From Streptomyces sp. NRRL S-1022 (lineage in GTDB: Bacteria > Actinomycetota > Actinomycetes > Streptomycetales > Streptomycetaceae): 64,000 bases of DNA. The DNA is taken from contig NZ_JOIU01000005.1 of the NCBI RefSeq assembly GCF_000720135.1, positions 186,001 to 250,000 on the forward strand, written 5' to 3'. Positions 1 to 9,159 of the stretch are shown piece by piece (positions within the stretch are counted from its first letter, which is position 1; each line of letters begins with the position of its first letter). The notes under the pieces were generated by a model, which was given only the letters and a program-made list of their open reading frames with translations, ran no database searches and was not told the DNA's origin. Both the position numbers and the translations under genes were made by a program.

Positions 1-497
1 CACCTTCGGGCCCCCGCGGGAACGCCCGCCGACCTCGCGGTGAACGGCCGGCGACCGCGGCTGATCGGATCGTGCCGGCTCCGTGGGGACCGGATCGTGC
101 CGGCCCTGTGAGGACCGGATGTCGGAGGTCTTCCCGCTCGGTCGTCCTGGGCCGTGCCGAGGGCCGGGGCCGTCGCGGGATGAGGGCCCGCCCCGCCTGC
201 CGGCGCCCGGCGACCTGCCTCGTCGCGGTACGGCGATCAGCGGCCCTCGCGGTCGAGCCGCAGCTGAACGCCCGCGCCCCGGACGGTCCACCGGCTGCCG
301 CCGCGGTGGAACTCCGGCCGCTCGTCCGCCTTCCCGGCCGCTTTCCCTGTCGGGAGCCACCGCGAGATTCTCCTGCGAGGAGAGGCTCCTAGGGGGCGGC
401 TCTCAGGGATGTCTCAGGGGCGGCGCGTGGAACCGCGGGGAGCGGGAGGCCGTTCTCAGATCAGAGAGCGGCAGTGGCCGCGGAGGAGGCGACGCTC
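1..497. other. Intergenic region with a short tandem repeat
   Basis: No gene with a credible start could be supported in this stretch. It holds a 25-bp tandem duplication at 67-91 and 92-116 (units beginning GGATCGTGCCGGC) with a third partial copy. The right end carries the ribosome binding site of the small gene that follows. A minus-strand frame ending near 262 reads like protein but has no start codon. Confidence 0.5.
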
Positions 498-680
498 ATG
501 TCGATGAACGCGAAGATCGCCGCAGGTGGCGTGGCGGTCGGGCTGATCCTGCTGATATGGCTGCCCTGGTGGGTGGCGTTCCTGATCGTCGTGGGCGTCC
601 CGGTGGCCGCGTACCTCGCCCTGGACCCCTCGCAGCGGCGCAGGCTGCGCCGGGTCACCCGCAAGGAGCTCGGCCGCTGA
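498..680 (+). CDS. Small membrane protein, 60 aa, hypothetical
   Basis: A 60-residue protein with a central hydrophobic stretch from about residue 8 to 43 (GVAVGLILLIWLPWWVAF and what follows), long enough for one long or two short membrane segments. The tail is strongly basic (RRRLRRVTRKELGR) and probably cytoplasmic. The ATG at 498 is chosen over an upstream in-frame GTG because GGAGGAGG lies just ahead with good spacing. No domain is recognised. Short proteins of this kind are common and conserved in Streptomyces, but nothing here points to a function. Confidence 0.7.
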   Translation: MSMNAKIAAGGVAVGLILLIWLPWWVAFLIVVGVPVAAYLALDPSQRRRLRRVTRKELGR

Positions 681-810
681 GGCCCCGGCGCACGGCGCGG
701 GACCGGTCGGCGAGGCACCGGCGCGGGCCGGCCGAGCCGTCGGGGGCCGCACGGCCACCCGCGGCACGGCTCCACGAGCGGCACGGGAGGCGCCGCCCGG
801 CCGCCCCGGC

Positions 811-1650
811 TCACAGCGGCCGTACGGCCATCTTGTCGAGCGCCTCCAGCAGTCCCGGCAGCTCCGGACCCCGGCCCACCGGCAGGACCTCACCGGGCTC
901 CTCGTCGAGCAGGACGAACGCGATGTCGTCGGTGCGGGCCACGATCGACCAGCCGGGGCCGTCGGCGCGCAGGGTCCGGGCCTCACCCGGGGCGAAAGAC
1001 GAGCGCACCCGGCCCAGCGGCGGCGGGGAGTCGACATAGGCGCGGGCCTCCGAGAGCACCCGGCGGACACCGGCGTGCCCGCCGGACGCGGCACCCCCGG
1101 TCTCCGGCGCGGACTGCACGGCCTTCGGCTCTTCGCCCGGTGCGGTGAACGCGGCGTCGTCGATCTGCTCCCGCCAGGCGGCCCACTGCAAAGCGATCTC
1201 GTCGGCGCCCAGACGGCGCTGGGCGGGCCCCCAGGAGCCGGTGTCCGGCGGGCTGAGCGCCGGCCGGCCCGCCTCCTCGGGAGCGGGATCGTGCGGTGCG
1301 GGCACGCCGGGTGCCGCGACGGCGACGGCCAGGGGCCACCCCGGCAGGGCGGCCACGACCGCGCGCTCGTCCGGCGACAGCTCGTACTCCATGCCGCAGT
1401 CCCAGGAGGCGATCGCCACGGCGACCAGCGAGACGTCGTCGATGACGACCGTCCAGCGAGCGCCCACCCCGTCCTGGCCCAGCACCAGGCCGTACCCGTC
1501 GGCGCGCGGGGCGAGGTCCAGCGCCGCGCACGCCTCCGGGTAGTCGTCACCCAACACGCTCGGAAACTGCGCCGGCGTCAGCAGCACCGCCGTCAGCACG
1601 TACAGCGCATCGTCCGCGGCGGCGACGGCCTCATCGTCCGTCCCAGCCAT
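811..1650 (-). CDS. Conserved hypothetical protein, 279 aa
   Basis: A soluble, acidic 279-residue protein with no signal peptide or membrane segment. The first 110 residues look like one folded domain (ALYVLTAVLLTPAQFPSVLG onward). A Pro/Ala/Gly-rich linker follows at roughly 115-200, then a second short domain near the C-terminus ending KMAVRPL. Codon use is typical of the window. I do not recognise the family and no neighbour suggests a role. It stands alone, convergent with the small membrane gene to its left. Confidence 0.65.
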   Translation of the reverse strand: MAGTDDEAVAAADDALYVLTAVLLTPAQFPSVLGDDYPEACAALDLAPRADGYGLVLGQDGVGARWTVVIDDVSLVAVAIASWDCGMEYELSPDERAVVAALPGWPLAVAVAAPGVPAPHDPAPEEAGRPALSPPDTGSWGPAQRRLGADEIALQWAAWREQIDDAAFTAPGEEPKAVQSAPETGGAASGGHAGVRRVLSEARAYVDSPPPLGRVRSSFAPGEARTLRADGPGWSIVARTDDIAFVLLDEEPGEVLPVGRGPELPGLLEALDKMAVRPL

Positions 1651-1793
1651 CCCTGCCTCCCCAGTGGTCGTCCATCGGCGCGCACCCTAGTGCGAGCGGA
1701 AGCCGCTTGTCACGACTCCCCACACCACGCGGAGCTGCAGGTTTCCGCCTGGACAGGGGCGAAACGGGCCACAACTGGAGAGGACTGTTCCGC

Positions 1794-2081
1794 TCAGGCC
1801 GCGGGCAGCCCGAGGAGGTCGCGGGCCACGGCGTCCGGGGACGCGTCCCGCTCGCGGGCCAGCGCGACCACGGCCCGGCAGGCCAGCTCGCTCACCCCGA
1901 AGGACAGCGCCTCCGGCGACACCCAGGCCGCCGCCTCCTCGATCCGGTCCTGGTCGTCCTGCGCGCGGGCCGCCACATAGACGGCCGCCGCTTCGAACAA
2001 GTTGTGCGCGCGCCGGTCCCGTGTGCTCTCCGGCCGCGCGGGCGTGGACGTGCGGAACCTGCCTGCGTACCTGCGGATCAT
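1794..2081 (-). CDS. Small conserved hypothetical protein (start uncertain)
   Basis: About 95 residues from an ATG at 2081; the frame stays open to another ATG at 2162. The reliable part is the C-terminal 70 residues, helical and acidic (HNLFEAAAVYVAARAQDDQD, then EAAAWVSPEALSFGVSELAC), typical of small cytoplasmic actinobacterial proteins of unknown function. The ATG at 2081 overlaps an ATG on the other strand and neither has a good ribosome binding site, so the true start may lie further inside. No function can be assigned. Confidence 0.45.
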   Translation of the reverse strand: MIRRYAGRFRTSTPARPESTRDRRAHNLFEAAAVYVAARAQDDQDRIEEAAAWVSPEALSFGVSELACRAVVALARERDASPDAVARDLLGLPAA

Positions 2082-2187
2082 GTCGAACACACAGACCACC
2101 TCTCCCCGGACGGGCGCCGAAGCGATCGCCCATCTCCTGACCCACAACGTAGAGTTGGACATCCGGCGGCATAAGGGGGACGACGCG

Positions 2188-3093
2188 GTGAAGCGGTTCG
2201 AGCGGCTGGAGCGGATCCGCCGGCTGGACCCGGTGGCGGACGCGCTGGAGATCTACCGGATCAGTGTGGCGTACGAGTTCCCCTGGGACTACACCCGAGC
2301 ACTCGAACTGGCCCTGTACCGCACCTACGCGGTGCCCAGCATCGGACGGCTGCTCGCGCGGACGGCGGAGCTGACCGAGCGGACGCAGAAGCGGTACGAC
2401 GACACGGTGCTGCTCCTCGACACCATCGTGGAACACGGCTTCACCGCCCAGGAGGGGCGCACGGCGGTCCGCCGCATCAACCAGATGCACCGCAGCTACG
2501 ACATCAGCGACGACGACATGCGGTACGTGCTGAGTACGTTCGTGGTGATGCCCCGGCGCTGGATCGACGCCTACGGCTGGCGGCGGCTGTCCCGGCACGA
2601 GATCGTCGCCACCACCGAGTACTACCGCACCCTCGGCCGGCACATGGGCATTCCGGACATTCCCCGCACGTACGAGGAGTTCGAGGCCCTTCTCGACGCC
2701 TACGAGGAAGCCCACTTCGGCTGGGACGAGGAGGCCCGGCGGGTCTCCGACGCCACCCTCGGGCTGATGGCGTCCTGGTATCCGCGCCCGCTGGCGCCCC
2801 TGCTGCGCACGGCGACGCTCGCCCTGCTCGACGAGCCGCTGCTGCGCGCCTTCCGCTACCGGAGACCCGGTGCGGCCGCCTCCGCGCTGGTGCGCCGCGC
2901 CGTACGGACGCGCGGGCGGGTGGTCCGGCTGCTGCCGCCGCGCCGCAGCCCCCACTTCTCGCGTCAGAACTGGGAGGTCAAGGGCTACCCGGACGGCTAC
3001 CGCGTGGCCGACCTGGGCACCCGGCCGGTCCCCGGGCTGCGCGGCTGCCCGGTGCGGCACCGGGACACCTCGGCGGCCGACCCCGTCGAGTGA
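2188..3093 (+). CDS. Oxygenase MpaB family protein (DUF2236)
   Basis: About 301 residues matching the DUF2236/MpaB-type family, which is related to the rubber oxygenase Lcp and the mycophenolic-acid oxygenase MpaB. Typical family phrases are ALEIYRISVAYEFPWDYTRA, INQMHRSYDISDDDMRYVLS and FVVMPRRWIDAYGWRRLS. The GTG at 2188 is preferred because AAGGGGGA sits 7 nt upstream; an in-frame ATG at 2080 would overlap the divergent gene and lacks a ribosome binding site. The substrate is unknown. The C-terminal 70 residues are Arg-rich and less conserved in look. The family call is good; enzymatic activity is inferred only from the family. Confidence 0.8.
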   Translation: MKRFERLERIRRLDPVADALEIYRISVAYEFPWDYTRALELALYRTYAVPSIGRLLARTAELTERTQKRYDDTVLLLDTIVEHGFTAQEGRTAVRRINQMHRSYDISDDDMRYVLSTFVVMPRRWIDAYGWRRLSRHEIVATTEYYRTLGRHMGIPDIPRTYEEFEALLDAYEEAHFGWDEEARRVSDATLGLMASWYPRPLAPLLRTATLALLDEPLLRAFRYRRPGAAASALVRRAVRTRGRVVRLLPPRRSPHFSRQNWEVKGYPDGYRVADLGTRPVPGLRGCPVRHRDTSAADPVE

Positions 3094-3159
3094 CGCCAGG
3101 ACCGGCCGTCGAGCGGGTCTTCTTCCAGGACGAGCGCAGCAGCGAGCTCGCGGGGCCGG

Positions 3160-3270
3160 GAAGGTCCGGAAGCCGCCGGGGTGCGTGTGGCGACGGTGCC
3201 CGGCGCCGGGCGCAACGTCATGTTCGACAACCCGCGCGCCTTCGCGGCGGCCGTCGCCGGGACGCGCTGA
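3160..3270 (+). pseudogene. Remnant of an alpha/beta-hydrolase C-terminus
   Basis: A short frame ending in TGA at 3268-3270 reads EGPEAAGVRVATVPGAGRN then VMFDNPRAFAAAVAGTR. This is the usual last beta-strand, the nucleophile-helper His region (here Arg-Asn in place of His-Asn) and final helix of alpha/beta hydrolases. No start codon or upstream catalytic part (GxSxG) is present, since the preceding DNA encodes the MpaB-like gene. It is best read as the tail left after deletion of the rest of a hydrolase gene. Confidence 0.4.
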
Positions 3271-3284
3271 CCCGTCCGGCGCCG

Positions 3285-3893
3285 TCAGCCCTCGCGCACC
3301 GCGAGCGCGAGGAAACGGGCGTCCTCGTCGACGTACGACGTCATGCGCCATCCGGAGCGGGCCAGGAGTGGCCGGAGGTGGGGCTCGGCCCGCAGGTCGT
3401 CGGGGGTGATCCGGCGGCCCTGACGGGCGGCCAGCGCCGCGCGGCCGACGGGATGGAAGAGCGCGAGCGTGCCGCCCGGCCGTACGCCACGGGCGAGTTC
3501 CCGCAGGTTGTCCACCGGGTGCGGCAGGTGGGCGATCAGGCCGGCGGCGAACACGGCGTCCAGGCAGCCCGAGCGCAGCGGCAGCGCGGCGACGTCCGCG
3601 AGCAGCAGCCGCCCGTGACGGTCCCTGCCCGCCCCCGCGGCGGCCCGGAGCATCGCCGGGGTCAGATCGGCGCCCAGCACCACTCCCGAGGGCCCCACGG
3701 CGGCCCGCAGGGGCGGCAGGGCGCGCCCCGTGCCACAGCCGGCGTCCAGCACACGGTCCCCCCTGCGTAGGCGCAGGTCGGCCACGGCGGCCGCGTAGGC
3801 CGGGCCGTCGTCCGGGAACCGGCTGTCCCAGTCGGCGGCACGGGCGGTGAAGAACTCCTGGACGTGTGTGTGGTCGTCGCTCATGGTTCGCAT
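3285..3893 (-). CDS. Class I SAM-dependent methyltransferase
   Basis: A 202-residue Methyltransf_11-type enzyme. The SAM-binding motif I is DRVLDAGCGTGRALPPLRAA (about residues 46-65), the acidic motif II follows near LGADLTPAML, and a post-motif segment DAVFAAGLIAHLPHPVDNLR is typical of the ubiE-like group. Length is normal for the family. Two ATGs, at 3893 and 3884, are equally possible; GAGGA lies just upstream of the first. The gene stands alone between the hydrolase relic and the MHYT gene, so the methyl acceptor cannot be guessed. Confidence 0.8.
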   Translation of the reverse strand: MRTMSDDHTHVQEFFTARAADWDSRFPDDGPAYAAAVADLRLRRGDRVLDAGCGTGRALPPLRAAVGPSGVVLGADLTPAMLRAAAGAGRDRHGRLLLADVAALPLRSGCLDAVFAAGLIAHLPHPVDNLRELARGVRPGGTLALFHPVGRAALAARQGRRITPDDLRAEPHLRPLLARSGWRMTSYVDEDARFLALAVREG

Positions 3894-4036
3894 GATTCCT
3901 CATCATCAGGAGGGATGTCTCTGCGCGCATGTTCGAGCGGGAGGCGATCGTTCCATCGCAACTGTGCGCCATATTCCGACACTTTTCGAAATGCGCCCCC
4001 TTTGTGCGCCCCTGCCCCCGCTAGCGTCCCGGGGCC

Positions 4037-4810
4037 ATGGGACACCTGGACCACGCCGCCTTCGGCTGGCTGACACCCGTGCTGTCGTACGTGATGGCCT
4101 GTATAGGCGGCGCGCTCGGACTGCGCTGCACCGTCCAAGCGCTCGTCACCACCGGCCGCTCGCGCCGCAACTGGCTCGTCACCGCGGCGGCCGCCATCGG
4201 GACGGGCATCTGGACCATGCACTTCGTGGCCATGCTCGGTTTCCGCGTCAGCGGCAGCGACATCCGCTACGACGTGCCGCTGACCATCATCAGCCTTCTC
4301 GTCGCCATGGCCGTCGTCTGCGCCGGCGTCTTCGTCGTCGGCCACAGCCGCGACCGCAACCGCGCCCTCCTCCTCGGCGGACTCACCACCGGACTGGGCG
4401 TCGCCAGCATGCACTACCTGGGCATGGCGGCGGTCCGGCTGCACGGCGACGTCAGGTACGACCCCGTCCTCGTCGGGCTTTCGGTCCTGATCGCCGTGGT
4501 CGCGGCGACCGCTGCCCTGTGGGCCGGACTCAACATCAAGTCACCGCTGGCGGTCACCGGCGCCTCCCTCGTCATGGGAGCGGCCGTCACCAGCATGCAC
4601 TACACCGGGATGTTCGCGGTGAGCGTGCGTGTGGACCCCTCCGGCGACGCCCTGCCCGGGGCCACGGCGATGCAGTTCATCTTCCCCCTCGCCGTCGGCC
4701 TCGGGTCCTTCCTGTTCATCACCTCGGCCTTCGTCGCCCTCTCGCCCACCGCCGACGAGCGCGAGGCCTCCGCCTTGGCCCAGCGGGCCGTCGAGGGCGT
4801 CGCCCGCTAG
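4037..4810 (+). CDS. MHYT-domain integral membrane sensor
   Basis: A 257-residue protein of about seven membrane helices with the MHYT signature three times: MHFVAMLGF near residue 57, MHYLGMAAV near 125 and MHYTGMFAV near 188. In this family the repeated Met/His/Tyr residues are proposed to bind copper and sense a diatomic gas or redox change at the outer membrane face. It has no attached GGDEF, EAL or kinase domain, so output must go through a partner. It ends 45 bp before the CvnA-like sensor kinase on the same strand, and a functional link is an attractive inference. A possible -10 (TAGCGT, 4022-4027) lies close to the start. Confidence 0.85.
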   Translation: MGHLDHAAFGWLTPVLSYVMACIGGALGLRCTVQALVTTGRSRRNWLVTAAAAIGTGIWTMHFVAMLGFRVSGSDIRYDVPLTIISLLVAMAVVCAGVFVVGHSRDRNRALLLGGLTTGLGVASMHYLGMAAVRLHGDVRYDPVLVGLSVLIAVVAATAALWAGLNIKSPLAVTGASLVMGAAVTSMHYTGMFAVSVRVDPSGDALPGATAMQFIFPLAVGLGSFLFITSAFVALSPTADEREASALAQRAVEGVAR

Positions 4811-4855
4811 CGGACCCGGCCCGAACGCACCGACCCCGTCCCGAGCGAGGAGGCC

Positions 4856-7459
4856 ATGCGCCCACCCCGTAGCCCCGAGAAAGCCGCCGCCCCGGCACCG
4901 CGCCCGCGTGGACGCCGCGCGCACGCCGGACCGCCCGCCGACGAGGGCGCCACCCGCCCGCCCGGCACCCAGCCCGCTCCGGCACGCGCGCGGGGAGGCC
5001 GCCGGCACCTGCGCCCGCGGACCGTGCGCGCCAAAGTGGTCAGCCTCCTGATGGTGCCCGTCGTCTCGCTCCTCGCCCTCTGGGCGTACGCCACCGTCAC
5101 CACCGCCCAGGACGTCGCCCGGCTGCGCCAGTCCCAGCGGGTCGACGCCGAACTGCGCGCCCCGGTGGCCGCCGCCGTCACCGCGCTGCAGGCCGAACGC
5201 ACCGCGGCCGTGCGCTACGCCACGGACCCGCGCGCCGGGAACGGCGGCGACCTCGAAGACCTCGCCGCCCGCACCGACCGGGCCGTGGCCACGCTTCGGC
5301 TCGGTGCGCACAGCACCGTCGCCGACAGCCAGGAACTGCCCGCAGTCGTCTCCCGGCGCCTCGACGCCTTCGTCACCGGCGCGGAGCGCCTGCGCACACT
5401 GCGGAGGGCCGTACGAGACCACGGGACGGGCTGGGAAGAGACGTACACGCGCTACACGACGGCCATCGGCGCGGCCTTCGCCGTCGACGGTGCCCTCACC
5501 GGCGTCCAGCAGGCCGACGTCGCCTCCGACGCGCGCGTGCTGCTCGAATTCTCCCGGGCCGCCGAGGCGCTGGCCCAGGAGGACGCCCTGCTGGGCAGCG
5601 CACGGACCGGCGGCGCCCTGGAGGGCAAACGGCTACGGCTGTTCAGCGCCGCCGTCGCCGCCCGCCGTGCACTCACCGGGACCGCCGTCGCCGATCTGCC
5701 CGCCGCCCAGCGCACCGCCTGGCAGGACCTGGCGCGCAGCCGTGCGCACACCGCCCTGAACGCGGCCGAGGACAGGCTGCTCACCGCCGGGCCGGGCGCC
5801 AGACCGGCCGACGAGGCACCGCGGGCCGCCTGGAGTGCCGCCCACGCGCGCGTGCAGGACGGCATGCGCAGCATCGCGACGGCCACGGGCCGTGCCGTCG
5901 CCGGCCGTGCCGACCCGGTCGCCCGCGGCCTGCTCAGCCCGGCGGGCGCCGCCGTGGTCCTCGGGCTCGCCGCCGTCGCGGCCTCCCTCGTCATCTCCGT
6001 CCGCATCGGGCGGGCGCTCGTGGTCGAACTCGTGACCCTGCGCAACGACGCACTGGAGATCGCCCGCCGCAAACTCCCCGAAGCGATGCGGAAACTGCGT
6101 GCGGGCGAGGAGATCGACATCCGGGCCGAGGCGCCCGCCGGGCCGCCCGCCGAGGACGAGACGGGTCAGGTCGCGGAAGCCCTGACCACCGTGCACCGCG
6201 CCGCGCTCCGCGCCGCCGTGGAGCGCGCCGAACTCGCCAGCGGCATCTCGGGAGTCTTCGTCAACCTGGCCCGCCGCAGCCAGGTCCTGGTCCATCGCCA
6301 GCTCAGCCTCCTGGACAGCATGGAGCGGCGCTCCGACGACCCCGACGAGCTGAGCGACCTGTTCCGCCTGGACCACCTCACCACCCGGATGCGACGGCAT
6401 GCCGAGAGCCTGATCATCCTGTCCGGTGCCGCGCCCGGCCGGGCCTGGCGCATGCCGGTGTCCCTGACCAACGTCGTACGCGCCGCCGTCTCGGAGGTCG
6501 AGGACTACGCGCGCGTGGAGGTGCGACAGTTCCCAGAGGCCCACGTCATCGGGGCGGCGGTCGCCGACCTCACCCATCTGCTCGCCGAACTCGTCGAGAA
6601 CGCCGCGCAGTTCTCACCGCCCCACACGCGTGTGCGCGTCACCGGCGAACCCGTCGGCAACGGCTACGTCCTGGAGATCGAGGACCGGGGACTCGGCATG
6701 GGTGCCGAGACCCTCGACCAGGCCAACCGGCGCATCGAGCAGTCCGAGGCGCTCGACCTCTTCGACAGCGACCGTCTGGGCCTCTTCGTGGTCAGCAGGC
6801 TCGCCTCCCGGCACGACGTCAAGGTGCACCTGCGCACCTCCCCGTACGGCGGCACCACCGCCGTGGTCCTGCTGCCGACCGCCCTGCTGCACAGCGGTGT
6901 GCGGGAACGGTCCTCTCACGAGGAGGGACAAGTCCTTCCCGGCCAGGAACGCGTCTACGCGCGCGTGCCCGGCGCGGTTTCGCCGCAGGAGGCCGCCGTC
7001 GCCGCACAGCCGGACCGGCCCGCCCTGGCGGCCACCGCACCCGGCGCGCACGGCACCGCCCGCCCGGCCGGCCCGCACAGCACCGGCCCGGCTGCCGCTC
7101 CCGGCAGCACACGGCCCCTGCCCGGGCCGGAGGGCCCGGCCGCCGACGGCGCCGGGCACGAACCCCCGCCCCCCGGCGTCACCACCCTGCGGCTGCACCG
7201 CCCGCCGGACGACTCCGAGTCCTCCGAGGACCTCCCGCGCCGGGTGCGCCAGGCGAACCTCGTCCCCCAACTGCGCCACCAGCGCTCCGAAGAGCCGGCT
7301 CCGCAGCCCGCCCGTGACGACCGGCGCACCCCCGAACTCGTACGGGACCGCATGACGGCGTACCGCGACGGCTGGACGCGCGGTGGTGGCCGGCAGCCCG
7401 GCCGCGGCGCCGCTCCGAGACCCGCAACGGGCAGTCACAGCGAAGGAGACCCCGCATGA
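4856..7459 (+). CDS. cvnA: Nitrate/nitrite-sensing-type histidine kinase-like protein, conservon CvnA
   Basis: An 867-residue sensor, first gene of a four-gene conservon. Residues 1-60 are Pro/Arg-rich, a membrane helix covers about 61-80, an extracytoplasmic NIT-type helical domain spans about 85-355, and a second helix lies near 361-383. A HAMP-like linker follows. The HATPase_c domain has an N box in AELVENAAQFSPP (about 575), G1 at DRGLGMG (about 610) and G2 at LGLFVVSRLA (about 640). The last 170 residues are a Pro/Ala-rich disordered tail. GAGGAGG precedes the ATG. The 3' end overlaps the next gene by 4 bp. Conservon kinases work with the roadblock, DUF742 and GTPase products as a membrane-linked, G-protein-like switch. 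Confidence 0.9.
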   Translation: MRPPRSPEKAAAPAPRPRGRRAHAGPPADEGATRPPGTQPAPARARGGRRHLRPRTVRAKVVSLLMVPVVSLLALWAYATVTTAQDVARLRQSQRVDAELRAPVAAAVTALQAERTAAVRYATDPRAGNGGDLEDLAARTDRAVATLRLGAHSTVADSQELPAVVSRRLDAFVTGAERLRTLRRAVRDHGTGWEETYTRYTTAIGAAFAVDGALTGVQQADVASDARVLLEFSRAAEALAQEDALLGSARTGGALEGKRLRLFSAAVAARRALTGTAVADLPAAQRTAWQDLARSRAHTALNAAEDRLLTAGPGARPADEAPRAAWSAAHARVQDGMRSIATATGRAVAGRADPVARGLLSPAGAAVVLGLAAVAASLVISVRIGRALVVELVTLRNDALEIARRKLPEAMRKLRAGEEIDIRAEAPAGPPAEDETGQVAEALTTVHRAALRAAVERAELASGISGVFVNLARRSQVLVHRQLSLLDSMERRSDDPDELSDLFRLDHLTTRMRRHAESLIILSGAAPGRAWRMPVSLTNVVRAAVSEVEDYARVEVRQFPEAHVIGAAVADLTHLLAELVENAAQFSPPHTRVRVTGEPVGNGYVLEIEDRGLGMGAETLDQANRRIEQSEALDLFDSDRLGLFVVSRLASRHDVKVHLRTSPYGGTTAVVLLPTALLHSGVRERSSHEEGQVLPGQERVYARVPGAVSPQEAAVAAQPDRPALAATAPGAHGTARPAGPHSTGPAAAPGSTRPLPGPEGPAADGAGHEPPPPGVTTLRLHRPPDDSESSEDLPRRVRQANLVPQLRHQRSEEPAPQPARDDRRTPELVRDRMTAYRDGWTRGGGRQPGRGAAPRPATGSHSEGDPA

Positions 7460-7887
7460 TCCAGGACCCGAACACCGGCCGGCGGTCCGGCGAGCTGGAC
7501 TGGCTGCTCGACGATCTGGTGATGCGCGTGCGCGAGGTACGGCACGCCGTCGTGCTGTCCAACGACGGCCTGGCGGTCGGCGCCTCGACCGACCTCGCGC
7601 GGGAGGACGCCGAACACCTCGCCGCCGTGGCCTCCGGCTTCAACAGCCTCGCCAAGGGCGCGGGACGGCACTTCGGAGCGGGCGGGGTGCGCCAGACCAT
7701 GGTCGAGATGGACGACGCGTTCCTCTTCGTGGCCGCTGCCGGCGACGGCTCCTGCCTCGCCCTGCTCACGGCGGTCACCGCCGACATCGGTCTGGTTGCC
7801 TACGAGATGGCCCGCCTGGTCAAACGCGTCGGCGAGCACCTGTACACGCCGCCGCGCCTGGCGGCGCAGCCACCCGCCGCCGGATGA
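7456..7887 (+). CDS. cvnB: Roadblock/LC7 domain protein, conservon CvnB
   Basis: A 143-residue roadblock/LC7 protein that starts inside the stop of cvnA (ATGA overlap), so translation is probably coupled. Family hallmarks are ELDWLLDDLVMRVREVRHAV at the N-terminus, LSNDGLAVGASTDLAREDAE, the repeated small-residue segment near KGAGRHFGAGGVRQTMVEMD, and a C-terminal helix. Roadblock proteins act as GTPase regulators (GAP- or scaffold-like), and in conservons CvnB binds the CvnD GTPase. A paralogue lies 1.8 kb downstream at 9679. Confidence 0.9.
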   Translation: MIQDPNTGRRSGELDWLLDDLVMRVREVRHAVVLSNDGLAVGASTDLAREDAEHLAAVASGFNSLAKGAGRHFGAGGVRQTMVEMDDAFLFVAAAGDGSCLALLTAVTADIGLVAYEMARLVKRVGEHLYTPPRLAAQPPAAG

Positions 7888-7903
7888 CCGGAAAGGCCGC
7901 ACG

Positions 7904-8317
7904 ATGACCGACAACCCGACCGGCGGACCCCGCGAGCCGGGCAGCCAGTGGTACGACGGCGAGGCAGGGCCGCTGGTCCGCCCGTACGCCATGACGGGTG
8001 GCCGCACCCAGCCGGGGCCCACCGGTGTCCGCTTCGATCTCATCGCGCTCGTCACCCTCGACCTCACCGCACCGGCACTCGACGACGACACCGCGCTCGG
8101 GCCCGAACACCGGACCCTGATCGACTTGTGCCGCCCGGAGACGCAGTCCGTCGCCGAACTCGCCGCGGACGCGGACCTTCCGGTCGGCGTGGTCAGGGTG
8201 CTCCTCGGGGACCTCCTGGAGCTCGGCTGCGTGACGATCAGCCGGCCCGTGCCGCCTGCGAGCCTGCCCGACGAACGGATCCTGCGCGAGGTCATCGCGG
8301 GACTGCGAGCGCTGTAG
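7904..8317 (+). CDS. cvnC: DUF742 protein, conservon CvnC
   Basis: A 137-residue protein with the DUF742 pattern: an N-terminal segment WYDGEAGPLVRPYAMTGGRT, then a winged-helix-like part containing IDLCRPETQSVAELAADADL followed by VGVVRVLLGDLLELGCVTIS. The fold resembles a small winged HTH, but DNA binding is not established for this family; it is the invariant third conservon member. ATG 7904 is supported by GAAAGG 8 nt upstream, 16 bp after cvnB. The next 230 bp, before cvnD, hold a near-repeat of CCGTACGCCT but no gene. Confidence 0.88.
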   Translation: MTDNPTGGPREPGSQWYDGEAGPLVRPYAMTGGRTQPGPTGVRFDLIALVTLDLTAPALDDDTALGPEHRTLIDLCRPETQSVAELAADADLPVGVVRVLLGDLLELGCVTISRPVPPASLPDERILREVIAGLRAL

Positions 8318-8547
8318 ATGCACGTTCGGACACCGCCGTACGCCTCGCCACGTCCGCATCCGTACGCCTGGCCGCGTCCCGGTCCGTCTGAAGCGGGCAC
8401 GTTGCGACACGGATCAGGCGCGAGTCGGTCACATCAGGTGGACTTCGCTCCTATCGCCCCGATGCCCGCCCCCGTTGTCATCATGCTGCCTTCACCACCG
8501 GAGCACGCGGACGCCGGCCGTGGCCGGCCCTCCCGAGAGAAGTGATC

Positions 8548-9150
8548 ATGGTCTCCGAGCACTCCGACACCGCCGGCGACACCTCCGCCCTGGCGCTGAA
8601 GATACTCGTCGCCGGCGGCTTCGGCGTCGGCAAGACGACCCTGGTGGGAGCCGTCAGCGAGATCCGGCCGCTGCGCACCGAGGAACTCCTGAGCGAGGCC
8701 GGGCAGCTGGTGGACGACACCGACGGCGTGGACCAGAAGGTCACCACCACCGTGGCCATGGACTTCGGCCGCATCACGATCCGCTCCGGCCTGTCGTTGT
8801 ACCTCTTCGGCACGCCGGGACAGGACCGCTTCTGGTTCCTGTGGGACGAACTGGCCCAGGGAGCCCTCGGTGCCGTGGTCCTCGCGGACACCCGGCGGCT
8901 GGAGGACTGCTTCCCCGCCGTCGACTACTTCGAGCACCGGCGCATCCCGTTCGTGGTGGCCGTCAACTGCTTCGCCGGAACCCGCGGTTACGGCGCCCAC
9001 GACGTCTCCCGGGCGCTCGACCTCGACCACGGCACACCTGTGGTGCTGTGCGACGCGCGCGACCGCGACTCCGGCAAGGAAGTGCTGATCCGGCTGGTCG
9101 AGTACGCCGGACGGATGCACACCGCCCGGCTCCTGGACTCGGTCGGATGA
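8548..9150 (+). CDS. cvnD: GTP-binding protein, conservon CvnD
   Basis: A 200-residue Ras-like small GTPase of the ATP_bind_1/MglA-related type. Walker A is GGFGVGKTTLVG (about residues 23-34), the switch II region is LFGTPGQDRFWFLWDEL, and the guanine-specificity NKxD position reads VAVNCFAG, the relaxed form usual in conservons. ATG 8548 is preferred over the GTG at 8542 because GAGAGAAG is too close to the latter. A 230-bp gap from cvnC suggests it may also have its own promoter. It is the output GTPase that would cycle between states under control of the kinase-like and roadblock partners. Confidence 0.9.
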   Translation: MVSEHSDTAGDTSALALKILVAGGFGVGKTTLVGAVSEIRPLRTEELLSEAGQLVDDTDGVDQKVTTTVAMDFGRITIRSGLSLYLFGTPGQDRFWFLWDELAQGALGAVVLADTRRLEDCFPAVDYFEHRRIPFVVAVNCFAGTRGYGAHDVSRALDLDHGTPVVLCDARDRDSGKEVLIRLVEYAGRMHTARLLDSVG

Positions 9151-9159
9151 GCCCGGCGC

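Noticed and set aside
262..440. Minus-strand frame ending RWTVRGAGVQLRLDREGR
   Set aside because: It reads like a protein end, but no start codon or ribosome binding site exists in the open part, so it was not called as a gene.
4001..4027. Promoter TTTGTG-N15-TAGCGT ahead of the MHYT gene
   Set aside because: The spacer is short for a sigma-70-type promoter; it is mentioned only as a possible -10 in the gene entry.
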